Shown here piece by piece: positions 34,987-46,600 of a DNA stretch of 64,000 bases; positions within the stretch are counted from its first letter, which is position 1, and every line of letters begins with the position of its first letter. Made by a program: the position numbers and the translations under genes. The DNA comes from Gaoshiqia hydrogeniformans (GTDB taxonomy: Bacteria; Bacteroidota; Bacteroidia; Bacteroidales; Prolixibacteraceae), in the NCBI RefSeq assembly GCF_049347105.1, contig NZ_CP186334.1, positions 1,550,001 through 1,614,000 on the forward strand. Direction: 5' to 3'. The notes beneath the pieces were generated by a model. The model was not told where the DNA came from, made no database searches, and saw nothing but the letters and a program-made list of their open reading frames with translations.

Positions 34987-35094
34987 GGTTCACAGCCTAA
35001 TGGGAGACGGACTCACAGCCTAATGGGAGACAGGCTCACTGCCTAATGGGAGACAGACTCACTGCCTAATGGGAGAAGAGTCCACAGCCTGGCT
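34987..35094. repeat. Tandem repeat, 23-bp unit, nearly five copies
   Basis: The core CACAGCCTAATGGGAGAC starts at 34991, 35014, 35037, 35060 and, degenerate, at 35083: an exact 23-base period. Copies three and four carry CACTGCC in place of CACAGCC. It is not coding in any frame that I can defend. Confidence 0.9.
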
Positions 35095-35129
35095 GAAATC
35101 TGTAACCTGTCAGGCTGCGGAAAATTCCG

Positions 35130-35262
35130 GGTCTATTGCACCGGTGCATTTAATACGTAGTCGAAGAGATACGTGCGCGGCTCTTTCAACCAGGTGTTGA
35201 CCGAAAACCGGGTGCAGATGCTCAGTTAATAGTCGCCGGCGGGTAGCTGTGCCGGTTTTTAA
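35130..35262 (-). pseudogene. C-terminal relic, DUF4469/HU-like protein type
   Basis: The minus strand reads AQLPAGDY, an in-frame stop, then LSICTRFSVNTWLKEPRTYL followed by FDYVLNAPVQ and a stop at 35130. The pattern LxxGxYxLxVxTxFS...LKEPRTxxFDxxL is how DUF4469 domains, often fused to HU-like DNA-binding domains in Bacteroidota, end; this family call is from memory. The upstream part is broken by several stops. Confidence 0.4.
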
Positions 35263-35455
35263 CCGGCGATGACCGAATGCGCGGTTAAAAACCACGCCAC
35301 CCACAGCCCAACAACCGGCAACAGCCTGCAAAATGCAGGTATTTTTCGTCCTGCCAGGGATTTTGCCGATAGTTTGTTTCGTACAATTTCCCGTTATAAA
35401 TTAGCAGAAACAAACGATTGCAAAAAAATAAACCTATCTAATAACTACTAAACAA
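35263..35455. other. Leader of the sulfatase pair
   Basis: The last 190 bases before the first sulfatase hold no further gene. GCCGGTT and AACCGGC (35251-35267) form a short hairpin at the relic edge. The A/T-rich 60 bases before the ATG have several TTTG and TA-rich blocks but no well-spaced promoter match. Confidence 0.3.
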
Positions 35456-37042
<1,587 letters not shown>

Positions 37043-37209
37043 TCCGGCGGCAACCTCCGGCAACAGGACAGGCCGCTTCACCTGAAATACCCGAAGATAC
37101 GGCAGAAGAACATCCGTATGGAATTTCAGAACATGAGTGCAGTCTGTTTATTGTTTTTAGGAATACTTTTAGGGAAAGATTATATTTCAATGCAATTAAT
37201 TAAAAGGAG

Positions 37210-38787
37210 ATGAACATCGACAAAAGAACCGATTTCAACCATAGGAAGCCGCCGATCGATAAAATCGTTCTTTCCACTTGCCTGGCCGGGCTTGCGGCTT
37301 GCACGCCAACCCAAAAACCGGTTCAGGAAACCAAACCCAATATCGTTATCATTTACCTGGATGATCTGGGTTTTGGCGATGTTGGCGCTTATGGCGCTAC
37401 CGGTCTGCAAACCCCGAATATGGACAAACTGGCAAACGAAGGCGTTCGTTTTAATAATGGTTATGCTACATCAGCCACCTGCACTCCCAGCCGTTACGGG
37501 CTGCTGACGGGCATGTATCCCTGGCGCAACACGGAGGCCAAAATTCTGCCCGGCACAGCGCCGCTCCTGATCGATACCAACCAGATCACCATTCCGAAAA
37601 TGCTCAAAAAGCAGGGATATCATACCGGCATTGTGGGTAAATGGCATCTCGGATTGGGTGACGGTTATGCTGACTGGAATCAACACATTGCCCCCGGACC
37701 AAATGAAGTCGGATTCGATTATTCCTACATCATGGCTGCTACCCAGGACCGTGTTCCAACCGTTTATATCGAAAACGGGAAGGTAGCGGGACTCGACCCC
37801 AACGATCCCATCGAGGTGAATTATGAACAAAATTTCGAAGGTGAGCCAACCGGGAAAGACAATCCCGAATTGTTAACGATGAAATGGCACCACGGGCACA
37901 ATAACAGCATTGTGAACGGCATTCCGCGTATCGGTTTTATGAAAGGCGGGGAAAAGGCAAAGTGGAAAGACGTGGAGATGGCCGACCACTTCCTGTCCAA
38001 AGCACAGGAGTATGTGAAGGAGCATAAGAATGAACCTTTCTTTTTATATTATGCCATGCAGCAGCCGCACGTTCCGCGTACGCCGCACCCGCGTTTTGAA
38101 GGAAGTTCAGGCATGGGGCCGCGGGGTGATGTGATTGTGGAGGCCGACTGGTGTATTGGTGAGTTTATAAAAACGCTCGAAGAGGAAGGATTACTGGAAA
38201 ATACGCTGATCATTTTCAGCAGCGACAACGGCCCTGTATTAAACGACGGCTATTATGATGATGCCGTTGAAAAGCTGGGAGACCACAAGCCCGGAGGACC
38301 GTTCAGGGGAGGGAAATACAGCCTTTATGAAGCCGGTACGCACGTGCCTCTTATCACTTACTGGAAAGGGAAAGTAACACCTGTGGTTTCAGATGCCCTG
38401 GTTTGCCAGATCGACCTGCTGGCTTCGCTGGCCCGACTGGTCGGCGGCGATGCCGGATCAACCGACAGCCGGGACTTCATGGAGGTATTGCTGGGTGTAA
38501 AAGAAGACGGGCGTAAAGAACTGATCCTGGAAGCCACCTCCAGAACTGCTCTTCGGAAAGACAACTGGGTCATGATCCCGCCATACAAGGGCCCGGCTGT
38601 AGAAAAACAAGTCAACATCGAATTGGGCAATTCAGCTGAATACCAGCTTTATGACCTCAATACGGACCCGGGGCAACAAAATAACCTGGCTCAGAAAAAT
38701 CCGGAAAAACTACAAGAGATGATCTCCGTTTTTGAAGGGATTCGTGGCCAAACCAATGCTGAAATTGAACAACTGGAACTGAAATAA
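37210..38787 (+). CDS. Sulfatase, S1 family (second copy, arylsulfatase-like)
   Basis: 525 residues. Lipobox AGLAAC ends at Cys31. Metal-binding Asp51-Asp52 lie in IIYLDDLGFGDVGAYG. The formylglycine site is Cys91 in SATCTPSRYGLLTGMYPWR, followed by GKWHLGLG, and IIFSSDNGPVLNDGYYDD supplies further ligands. The purine-rich AAGGAG stands directly before the ATG at 37210, too close to act as a standard ribosome site. It follows the first sulfatase by 167 bases in the same direction. The two enzymes share only motif-level similarity and likely remove sulfate from different positions. Confidence 0.95.
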   Translation: MNIDKRTDFNHRKPPIDKIVLSTCLAGLAACTPTQKPVQETKPNIVIIYLDDLGFGDVGAYGATGLQTPNMDKLANEGVRFNNGYATSATCTPSRYGLLTGMYPWRNTEAKILPGTAPLLIDTNQITIPKMLKKQGYHTGIVGKWHLGLGDGYADWNQHIAPGPNEVGFDYSYIMAATQDRVPTVYIENGKVAGLDPNDPIEVNYEQNFEGEPTGKDNPELLTMKWHHGHNNSIVNGIPRIGFMKGGEKAKWKDVEMADHFLSKAQEYVKEHKNEPFFLYYAMQQPHVPRTPHPRFEGSSGMGPRGDVIVEADWCIGEFIKTLEEEGLLENTLIIFSSDNGPVLNDGYYDDAVEKLGDHKPGGPFRGGKYSLYEAGTHVPLITYWKGKVTPVVSDALVCQIDLLASLARLVGGDAGSTDSRDFMEVLLGVKEDGRKELILEATSRTALRKDNWVMIPPYKGPAVEKQVNIELGNSAEYQLYDLNTDPGQQNNLAQKNPEKLQEMISVFEGIRGQTNAEIEQLELK

Positions 38788-38802
38788 ACCGTCGGGCTTA
38801 AA

Positions 38803-39723
38803 TTAGAACAACTGCAAAAAGCTGCCGGGGACCGACGTCTCGAAACGCACTTTTTTGCCGGTGACGGGATGCCTGAAGGCCAGCACCCAGGCATGCAGTC
38901 CGAGGCGGCCAATCGGGTTCGATTTCGAACCGTACTTCTTATCCCCCACAACCGGGTGTTCCAGATCTTTCAGGTGCACCCGGATTTGGTTTTTTCGTCC
39001 GGTTTCGAGCTTCACCTTCAACAGCGAAAACTGATCGTTGCTCTTGATGGTTTCGTAATGTGTGATGGCCTTCTGTCCTTTTTCGGGGTCCTGGCTGGAG
39101 TACACAATAAATACCGAACTTTCGAACAGGTAAGAAGTGTAGGTACCTTTAGGCGGATCGAGCTGTCCATCAATCACGGCCAGGTAACTGCGTTCCGAGA
39201 TGGTTTGTTTCCACGATTCCTGCAACAATTCCTGCATTTCCTTGCTTTTGGCAAACATCATCAAGCCCGAAGTTTCGCGGTCGAGGCGGTGTACGATAAA
39301 GATTTTATTATCCGGGTACGCTTCTTTCACGTAGTTGCTCAACATGCTGTAAACGGTGGCTCGTTTTTCTTTATCGGTGGCCATGCTCAGCAAACCGGCA
39401 TTTTTATTGACCACAATCAGGTCTTTATCTTCATAAACGATATTTATGCCGCGCATTTGCGATACAACAGCTGCAGGCCGCCGACTCAGCTCCACTTTCA
39501 TCCCGGGCTGTAAAAGATGGTTGAATTGTGTTACAGCCTTCCCGTTTACCAAGACCTGCTTCTTTTTAAGCATGGTTTTTATGTTGTTCCGGTTTTTATG
39601 CGGAAGTTGGGCAATCAGGAATTTCATCAGTTCATCCTGTTGTTTCACCAAAAAACCGGTATTCTCCGGCTTTTTCGGTTTCGATGTTTTATCGCCTTGT
39701 TTCTTTTCGTTCTTTTCCTTCAT
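38803..39723 (-). CDS. RluA-family pseudouridine synthase
   Basis: 306 residues from ATG 39723, chosen because the longer open frame (to 39876) would run into galE. A Lys-rich start and an S4 RNA-binding domain (about 38-85, KTMLKKKQVLVNGKAVTQFN) are followed by the catalytic domain. HRLDRETSGLMMFAK carries the catalytic Asp148. Later motifs are RNQIRVHLKDLEHPVVGDKKYG and RLGLHAWVLAFRHPVTGK. It modifies uridines in rRNA or tRNA; whether it is RluC-, RluD- or TruC-like is not clear. It follows galE by 7 bases. Confidence 0.92.
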   Translation of the reverse strand: MKEKNEKKQGDKTSKPKKPENTGFLVKQQDELMKFLIAQLPHKNRNNIKTMLKKKQVLVNGKAVTQFNHLLQPGMKVELSRRPAAVVSQMRGINIVYEDKDLIVVNKNAGLLSMATDKEKRATVYSMLSNYVKEAYPDNKIFIVHRLDRETSGLMMFAKSKEMQELLQESWKQTISERSYLAVIDGQLDPPKGTYTSYLFESSVFIVYSSQDPEKGQKAITHYETIKSNDQFSLLKVKLETGRKNQIRVHLKDLEHPVVGDKKYGSKSNPIGRLGLHAWVLAFRHPVTGKKVRFETSVPGSFLQLF

Positions 39724-39730
39724 GTTGTCA

Positions 39731-40759
39731 TTAATTAATTCCCCGTACCCGTTTTTCCCAGTTCCAGGCAGATAACAGGGTTTCTTCCAGTCCTTTTTCG
39801 GCTTTCCAGCCCAGTTCTTCGTTCGCGTAAGTGGTATCGGCCCATATTTTTTCGATATCCCCTGCCCTGCGTTCAACGATTTTGTAATTCAGTTTTACGC
39901 CGGTTGCTTTCTCAAATCCGTTTACGATCTCCAGTACCGAATAACCATTTCCGGTCCCGAGATTAAAGACTTCGTAGCCGGCTTTATTTTTGTTTTCAAG
40001 CAGGCGTTCGATCGCCACCACGTGAGCTTTGGCCAAATCCACCACGTTGATGTAATCGCGGACAGCCGATCCGTCGATCGTATCGTAGTCGTTGCCAAAC
40101 ACGCTCAGCTCGTTCCGTAAGCCTGCAGCTGTTTGGGTGATAAAAGGCACCAGGTTTTGTGGGACCCCAAGGGGTAATTCGCCGATTAAGGCCGACGGAT
40201 GGGCGCCAATCGGGTTAAAATAACGCAAGGCAATTCCTTTCAGTTGCGGATAAGCCCGGATGCTGTCCTGGAGGATATCTTCATTGATCCGTTTGGTATT
40301 TCCGTAAGGCGACTCTGCATCTTTACGCGGCGTGCTTTCGGTTACCGGCAGTTTCCCGGGCTGCCCGTAAACCGTACACGACGACGAAAAAACCATATTG
40401 GCCACGCCATACTTCAGCTGGCAGTCGAGCAGGTTCATCAACGAGACCAGGTTGTTCCGGTAATAGTGCAAAGGAATTTGCACCGATTCGCCAACAGCTT
40501 TCGAAGCAGCAAAATGAATGATCGCCGAAAGGTCGCGGTTGCGGCTGAAAAAGTCATCCGTTTTCGCGGCATCGGCCAGGCTGAATTGTTCGAACGCAGG
40601 TTTTATCCCGGTAATTTTTTCAATATTGCCGAGCACACTGAGACTTGAGTTTGACAGGTCGTCGACAATGATCACATCATAACCCGCCAGCTGCAGTTCG
40701 ACAACAGTGTGCGAGCCAATGTAACCGGTTCCGCCGGTTACGAGTATTTTCTTCGTCAT
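39731..40759 (-). CDS. galE: UDP-glucose 4-epimerase
   Basis: 342 residues, extended SDR. The NAD loop is VTGGTGYIGSHTVVEL at the N-terminus. The active site holds FSSSCTVYGQP (Ser/Thr) and ESPYGNTKRINED (Tyr and Lys of YxxxK), with RYFNPIGAHPSALIGE later. GalE interconverts UDP-glucose and UDP-galactose. It has a -7 box upstream and is first in a two-gene transcript with the pseudouridine synthase. Confidence 0.95.
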   Translation of the reverse strand: MTKKILVTGGTGYIGSHTVVELQLAGYDVIIVDDLSNSSLSVLGNIEKITGIKPAFEQFSLADAAKTDDFFSRNRDLSAIIHFAASKAVGESVQIPLHYYRNNLVSLMNLLDCQLKYGVANMVFSSSCTVYGQPGKLPVTESTPRKDAESPYGNTKRINEDILQDSIRAYPQLKGIALRYFNPIGAHPSALIGELPLGVPQNLVPFITQTAAGLRNELSVFGNDYDTIDGSAVRDYINVVDLAKAHVVAIERLLENKNKAGYEVFNLGTGNGYSVLEIVNGFEKATGVKLNYKIVERRAGDIEKIWADTTYANEELGWKAEKGLEETLLSAWNWEKRVRGIN

Positions 40760-40779
40760 AGGTAATTGAGTATTTTGCC

Positions 40780-40787
40780 CAAAAGTA
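40780..40787 (-). promoter_or_regulatory. Candidate -7 box for galE
   Basis: TACTTTTG on the minus strand fits TAnnTTTG and lies 20 bases before the galE ATG. No -33 TTTG at the standard spacing. Confidence 0.4.
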
Positions 40788-40875
40788 CAAATTTATTTTT
40801 CCCCTTATTAATTTATCCTCGTGAAGGTTATGCCAAAGCTGGTTAAAACTTACCCGGATTGTTGAAAACTTTAGG

Positions 40876-40906
40876 TTGTCAGCCCATTAATTTTTCCTTA
40901 ATTTTG
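40876..40906 (+). promoter_or_regulatory. Promoter of the HU-SPOR gene
   Basis: TTG at 40876-40878 and TAATTTTG at 40899-40906, 20 bases apart, match the Bacteroidota promoter pattern. Predicted start near 40912, giving a very short leader before the GTG at 40927. Confidence 0.55.
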
Positions 40907-40926
40907 GTCTTAAACAGTATCTGCCC

Positions 40927-41844
40927 GTGGAATTATTAGCATATATAAAAGAACTCATTCTACTGAATGATTGTGTGATCGTTCCTGGTTTTGGCGGTTT
41001 TATAACCACCTACAAACCAGCCGGATTACAGTCTTCCCGGTTTACTCCTCCCGGTAAGTCAGTCAGTTTTAACAGAAAGCTGAATTTTAACGATGGCCTG
41101 TTCATTAACTATATTGCCGAAAAAGAAGGACTGAATTACGTGGTTGCCGGCAGAAAAGCAGACCTGCTGGTACAGGAGCTGAACTACCGCCTGACAGAAG
41201 GTGAAGAAATCAGCATTCCGGGAATCGGCACCCTGCAATACAACGATCAGGAAAACCTGATTTTCACGCCAAAACCGGAAGGCAACCTGAACCTGGATGC
41301 CTTTGGCTTATCCGCTTTCACCTACGAAAGTTTGTTTGCACGGAACCATGTCCAAAAACCGATTCCGCCGCAAAAGCGGGATGTCAACCAGGTCATGTTT
41401 CAAAAACGCAGCCTGAAGAAAGTATTGGTGGCCGTACCCCTGTTATTTGCACTGGCTGTTATTCCTTTAAAAAACAACACGGTAAACCTGCAGCAGTCCA
41501 ATCTGGTCAGCCTTCCTGACATGATTACCTTGAGCGAACCCCTTCCTCAACCGGTTACGGAAACCAATCAGGAGCTTACCGAAGAAGTTGAGGCCGAACA
41601 AGCCGTTTTGGAAGATCACCGTTATTTTATGATCGGCGGAAGTTTCAGGAGTGAGGATAATGCCGATACCTTCATCTCCATGATGAACGACCAGGGATTC
41701 GATGCTAAAAACATTGGTTTTATCAAAGGCCTGCACTACATCGCCCTGGACAGTTTTGACTCCTTGGAAGAAGCGAAAACGGCCCGGAACGATTTTAAGC
41801 TCAAATCGCCCGACTCTGATGTCTGGATCTATGTAAAAGAATAA
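40927..41844 (+). CDS. HU-like (CCDC81-type) and SPOR domain membrane protein
   Basis: 305 residues, GTG start. Residues 1-~115 are the paired bacterial HU/CCDC81-type domains (LLNDCVIVPGFGGFITTY, LNFNDGLFINYIAEKEGLNY, ISIPGIGTLQYN). A single transmembrane helix follows at 165-181 (VLVAVPLLFALAVIPL). After a Glu-rich linker, residues 227-305 form a SPOR domain that binds denuded peptidoglycan at division sites. So the N-terminus faces the cytoplasm and the SPOR domain the periplasm. The architecture is typical for Bacteroidota and suggests a cell-division role. A strong terminator follows, so it is a single-gene unit. Confidence 0.9.
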   Translation: MELLAYIKELILLNDCVIVPGFGGFITTYKPAGLQSSRFTPPGKSVSFNRKLNFNDGLFINYIAEKEGLNYVVAGRKADLLVQELNYRLTEGEEISIPGIGTLQYNDQENLIFTPKPEGNLNLDAFGLSAFTYESLFARNHVQKPIPPQKRDVNQVMFQKRSLKKVLVAVPLLFALAVIPLKNNTVNLQQSNLVSLPDMITLSEPLPQPVTETNQELTEEVEAEQAVLEDHRYFMIGGSFRSEDNADTFISMMNDQGFDAKNIGFIKGLHYIALDSFDSLEEAKTARNDFKLKSPDSDVWIYVKE

Positions 41845-41850
41845 ATACAG

Positions 41851-41873
41851 CCCCTCCCGCGAGGGGTTTTTTT
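41851..41873 (+). terminator. Rho-independent terminator after the HU-SPOR gene
   Basis: CCCCTC, loop CCGC, GAGGGG, then seven T. It begins 6 bases after the stop codon and is the clearest terminator in the window. Confidence 0.9.
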
Positions 41874-41899
41874 ATTACCCGGTACGGTACGCAGTCATT

Positions 41900-42550
41900 T
41901 TATTTCTTAAGAAACTTAAAGGCATGGTTCCATTGGTGGTTCCGAAATCCGGGAATGCACCACAATATCGCCAGCGCTTCGATGGGTCGTGCCGATTCCA
42001 CGCCGCCCATATCCTCAGCTTCCCAGCCAAACAAATCGAGTATCATTTTTACATCCGCTTTTGCTTTATCGTTGTTTCCGCAAATAAACATCGTTGGTTT
42101 CCCATCCTGGAATACCGGATTAACCATTAAGGCATTTCCCACACTGTTAAACGCTTTCACGAAATGAATACGCGAATATTTCTGCTGAAGGTGCTCCATC
42201 AGCGAAAAGTTCTGATCGGTAAAATAACGCAGGACACCCTGATCCGGCGGATCATAGCTAATGGGGTTACAGGTGTCAATCACTGTTTTTTCGTGCAGGT
42301 TGGCCGCCCCGGCCAAATCGAGCACAAACTCGGCAACACTGCCTTTTACGGCCAAAACAACCAGGTCGCCATACCGTGCGGCATCCTCAAAGCTGCCCAC
42401 CGAACCATGCTCTCCTGCTTGTTCAAGCCAATCGTCCAGATTTCTGGTATTCCGGGTTCCTAACCTGACATCGTATCCATGCTTCAGAAACCCGTTTGCC
42501 AATACCCGGCCAACAATGCCGGAGCCCAACACGCCTACTCGTTTTATCAT
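41900..42550 (-). CDS. NADPH-dependent F420 reductase-like oxidoreductase
   Basis: 216 residues from ATG 42550 (MIKRVGVLGSGIVGRVLANG); an ATG 11 codons earlier adds a tail that is not part of the fold. The dinucleotide loop GSGIVG and the LGTRN phosphate-binding loop suggest NADPH. VIDTCNPISYDPPDQGVLRYF and KAFNSVGNALMVNP are typical of the FNO/ProC-like group. It may use a substrate other than F420, since F420 is not expected in Bacteroidota. Convergent with the HU-SPOR gene, and its function is unknown. Confidence 0.85.
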   Translation of the reverse strand: MIKRVGVLGSGIVGRVLANGFLKHGYDVRLGTRNTRNLDDWLEQAGEHGSVGSFEDAARYGDLVVLAVKGSVAEFVLDLAGAANLHEKTVIDTCNPISYDPPDQGVLRYFTDQNFSLMEHLQQKYSRIHFVKAFNSVGNALMVNPVFQDGKPTMFICGNNDKAKADVKMILDLFGWEAEDMGGVESARPIEALAILWCIPGFRNHQWNHAFKFLKK

Positions 42551-42726
42551 GGCTTTAAGAATTAAAAGGTTACACAAACACATCTCGTATGCAGGTAATA
42601 CGGCTTATTTTAATTTTAGTTAATTAGCCGCAGTCTTTTTTCGGCGGTTGAATATTCGGCAAGCAGGCAGTGGCTCATCGTTGGATTAATCAAAAGAAGA
42701 TTTGTATCTTCAACATAAATTCAGAA

Positions 42727-43632
42727 ATGATGCTAAAGCCTGATTTTTTAAAAGAAGGAGATCTGATTCGCATCGTATCTCCCGCCGGAAAAGCAGACAA
42801 AGAAAAAGTATTGCCCGCGACGGATTTACTCCGAAAAGCAGGCTTTGATGTTCGCCTGGGAGAACATGTGTTTGACCGCTGGTTCCAGTTTGCCGGAACG
42901 GATGATCAACGCCTGAACGACCTGCAACAGGCATTGGACGATCCGGAATGCCGGGCCATTATTTGTTCACGAGGTGGCTACGGCGCCATACGCATTGCCG
43001 ACAAGCTGGATTTTAGCGCATTCGGCAGGTACCCGAAATGGCTGGTTGGATTCAGCGATGTGACCGTGTTACACGCCTTGCTTCAGAAACAGGGATTTTG
43101 CAGCATCCACGGGGCCATGCCTGCTTTTTATTTACGGGATAACCAGCCAACTGAAAGCTTTACCGAACTAATCCGTTTATTGTCGGGTGAAAAGACCCGG
43201 ATTGCTCTCCCCGTTCATCCGCTTAACCGTAAGGGCAGGGCAAACGGGCAGCTCATCGGAGGAAATCTTTCCATTCTGTTCAGTCTGACAGGAACTCCAT
43301 TTGAACCCGATACCGATGAAAAAATCCTGTTTATCGAAGATTTAACGGAATACCTTTACCATCTCGACCGCATGATGCACAGTCTGAAACTGGCCGGCAA
43401 ACTGAAAAAACTAAACGGACTGATCGTGGGTGGCTTTACGGAAATAAAAGACAATGACTCCCCTTTTGGCCAAAGCGTGGAGGAAATCATCCTGAATGCT
43501 GTAAAAGAATACGATTACCCGGTTTGTTTTGGTTTTCCTGCCGGGCATATGGACCGGAACTTGCCCCTAATGTTTGGCGAAAACTATGCCCTTGACCTGA
43601 CACCTGGTCGTGCCTCCATCAGGATGCTGTGA
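42727..43632 (+). CDS. LD-carboxypeptidase, peptidase family S66
   Basis: 301 residues from ATG 42727 (ATG 42730 is equally possible). S66 enzymes cut the L-Lys/DAP-D-Ala bond of cell-wall tetrapeptides in recycling. The nucleophile Ser lies in AIICSRGGYGAIRI; the Glu/His pair is expected in GLIVGGFTEI and FGFPAGHMDRNLPLMFGE. GGNLSILFSLTGTPFEPD is also family-typical. There is no signal peptide, so it acts in the cytoplasm. MccF-like immunity proteins are the same family but rarer. Confidence 0.92.
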   Translation: MMLKPDFLKEGDLIRIVSPAGKADKEKVLPATDLLRKAGFDVRLGEHVFDRWFQFAGTDDQRLNDLQQALDDPECRAIICSRGGYGAIRIADKLDFSAFGRYPKWLVGFSDVTVLHALLQKQGFCSIHGAMPAFYLRDNQPTESFTELIRLLSGEKTRIALPVHPLNRKGRANGQLIGGNLSILFSLTGTPFEPDTDEKILFIEDLTEYLYHLDRMMHSLKLAGKLKKLNGLIVGGFTEIKDNDSPFGQSVEEIILNAVKEYDYPVCFGFPAGHMDRNLPLMFGENYALDLTPGRASIRML

Positions 43633-43674
43633 TCAACAATTTACCGGTTACCACCTGTGCTCATTCTCATCACC

Positions 43675-46600
43675 TTATATCCCGACAACTTTTCTTTTCC
43701 TCCGTTTCCGGTTTTCCACCCACAGGTAGACGGTTGGCAGCACCAGCAAGGTGAGTAAGGTGGAGGTAATCAGTCCGCCAATGACCACTGTAGCCAACGG
43801 CCGCTGTACTTCGGAGCCGGGTCCCGAATTGAACGCCATGGGAATAAAACCCAGGCTGGCCACCAGCGCCGTCATCAGCACGGGCCGGAGCCGGTCGATT
43901 GCGCCATCGATGACCAGTTTCTTCAAGGGTTTATCGCTTTCTTTTCGTAGTTCATTGATGTGGTCCAACAGGACAATCCCGTTTAGTACAGCCACCCCGA
44001 ACAGGGCCACAAAACCAATACTTGCAGACACGGAAAGGTACATATTCCGCATCCACAACAGAAAAACGCCGCCCGATAAAGCAAAGGGCAGGTTCAGCAG
44101 AATGATCATGGCAAAACGCATCTGTCCGAAATTGAGGTACAATAAACCAATGATAATGAACAATGACAAGGGAACTACCAACAGCAAATGATTCATCGCA
44201 CGGCGTTGGTTTTCAAACGTACCGCCGTATTCCAGGAAATAACCGGGTGGCATATTGGCCTGTTCGTCGATGGTTCTTTGCAGATTTGTCACATAAGTAC
44301 CCATGTCAATGTCTTTGATATTTATACCGACGATCAGTCGCCGCCAGCCATTTTCGCGCTGAATTTCGCGGGGACCTTCCTGCGCTGAAATCCGGCTCAA
44401 CCGCTTCAGCGGGATAAACTGCCCGTTGGCCAGGTGTACCGGAATTTCCTGAATCTGTTGTAATTGTTCGCGAATATCTTTCGGATACCTCACTAAAATA
44501 TCGAAACGGCGCTGCCCTTCATACAGTTGCCCGGCAACCTGTCCCCCAATGCCTGCCTCAATCACCTGCTGCACTTCATCCACATTCAGGCCAAACGATG
44601 CAACGGCTTCCCTGTCAATGTCAATTGTCAGGTAGGGTTGCCCGATCGGCTGTTCCACAAAATAATTGTCTGTTCCTTTCAGGTTGGCCGCTATTTTGGA
44701 TACCGTTTCGCCAACTCGGTTCAGTTCTTCCAACTCTTCACCGTAAATTTTTACAGCCAGGTCAGATTTCACCCCGCTGGTCAGTTCATCCACACGCATG
44801 GCTATCGGCTGGGTAAAATTGTATGCCAGCCCGGGTTCGGTTTTCAGGTACGGTTCAATCAGGGTAACAATATCTTCCTTCTTTAGACCCTTACGCCATT
44901 CTTTCGGATTTTTGAGGACAACCCAAACATCGGTTTGATGAACACCCATCCAGTCGTTTGCCAAATCGGAACGACCGGTTTTGGGGACAACCGTTTCAAT
45001 CTCAGGAATATTTTTCATGAGCTGATCAGCCAGCCAGTTGGCATTTTCAATGGATTCTTCCAAGGTGACCGAAGGCATGCGGACCTGCTCCACTAAAATG
45101 GAACCCTCATCCAGTTCGGGTAAAAACTCGCTCCCCAACCGGAACATAACCACCATTGAAAGTGCAAAAACCATCGTCGCAACACCAAGAACCAGCATCC
45201 GTTTCTGAATATTGCGCTCCAGAAAACGCCGGTAAATAGGCTGCAACCAACTAATAAGCCGGTTTTTACGCGGTTTTACTCCGTTTTTGAACACAACCAC
45301 AGAGATTGACGGCACAAAAACAAGGGCGAGCAATAAGGAACCCAACACAGCAGCAGCCACTGTAATGGCCATTGGGCGGTACAAAATTCCTTCCATCCCG
45401 TTAAAAGTCATGATCGGGACGTATACCATCAGGATGATGAGCACTCCGAAAAAGATCGGTCGGACCACTTGCCTGGCAGCCTTTATGATTATTTCGTCCG
45501 CTTTCTCCTTTTTATTGCTATCGTGCAGCCGGTGAATGATGTTCTCGACCATCACCACCGAACCATCCACCACCATCCCAAAGTCAATAGCCCCCAGGCT
45601 CATCAGGTTGGCAGCCAGACCGAACTCCCTCATGCCGATAAAAGCAAACAACATGGAAAAAGGAATTACCATCGCCACGATGAGAGCTCCGGAGAATTCG
45701 CCAAGCAGTAGCAATAATACTACAATCACTAAAAATCCGCCTTCGATCAGGTTGGTGGTAATGGTGCCCGTGGTGCGTTTTATCAAATCCGACTGATCGT
45801 AAAATTTTTCAATGACCACGCCTTCGGGCAGGTTTTTATTGATCACCTCAATTTTCTCTTCGACCCCCAAAATAACATCACGCCCGTTACCTCCCCGAAG
45901 CATCATGACGATGCCGGTTACCACCTCGCCTTTTCCGTCGCGTGTAACACCTCCCTGCCTGATTTGGGTCCCCAACTCCACTTCGGCGACATCTTTTATA
46001 AATACCGGCGTGTTGCCTAACTTGGTAACCACAATGTTTAGAATATCTTCTTTTTTATTAATCTGTCCAAAACCACGAACGATGTATTGCTCTCGGTTAT
46101 GCTCAAGAAAATTACCACCCGACACCGAATTATTCCTGGCAATGGCATCAATAATATCCTGAATATTCACACCGTAGATCCGCATCTTACCGGGCTGAAT
46201 GATGACATTGTATTCCTTAACAAAGCCGCCAAAGGAGTTGATTTCGGTGACCCCTTTTACCACTTTAAGCTGGGGAGCAATCAGCCAATCCTGAATTTCC
46301 CGCAATTCGGTGAGCGAATAGTTTTCACCTTTCACTTCATACTGATAGATTTCGCCCAGAGCCGTAGAAATGGGACCTAACTGCGGCGCCGACACATCGG
46401 GAGGCAGCTCGTCAACAATCGACTGTAACCGCTGACTAACCATTTGCCGGGCAAAATAAATGTCGGTATTTTCTTCAAACTCAACCGTAACAGCTGACAG
46501 ACCAAATTGAGAGATCGAACGGACTTCTTTCACTGCCGGAAGGCCATTCATCGCCGTCTCAACCGGGTAGCTGACCAGTTTTTCAACATCGTACGGAGAG

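Noticed and set aside
34987..35094. CRISPR array
   Set aside because: The 23-base units are directly adjacent with no unique spacers, and no cas genes are present.
38869..39513. 214-codon plus-strand frame opposite the pseudouridine synthase
   Set aside because: It mirrors the conserved RluA coding frame and has no features of its own.
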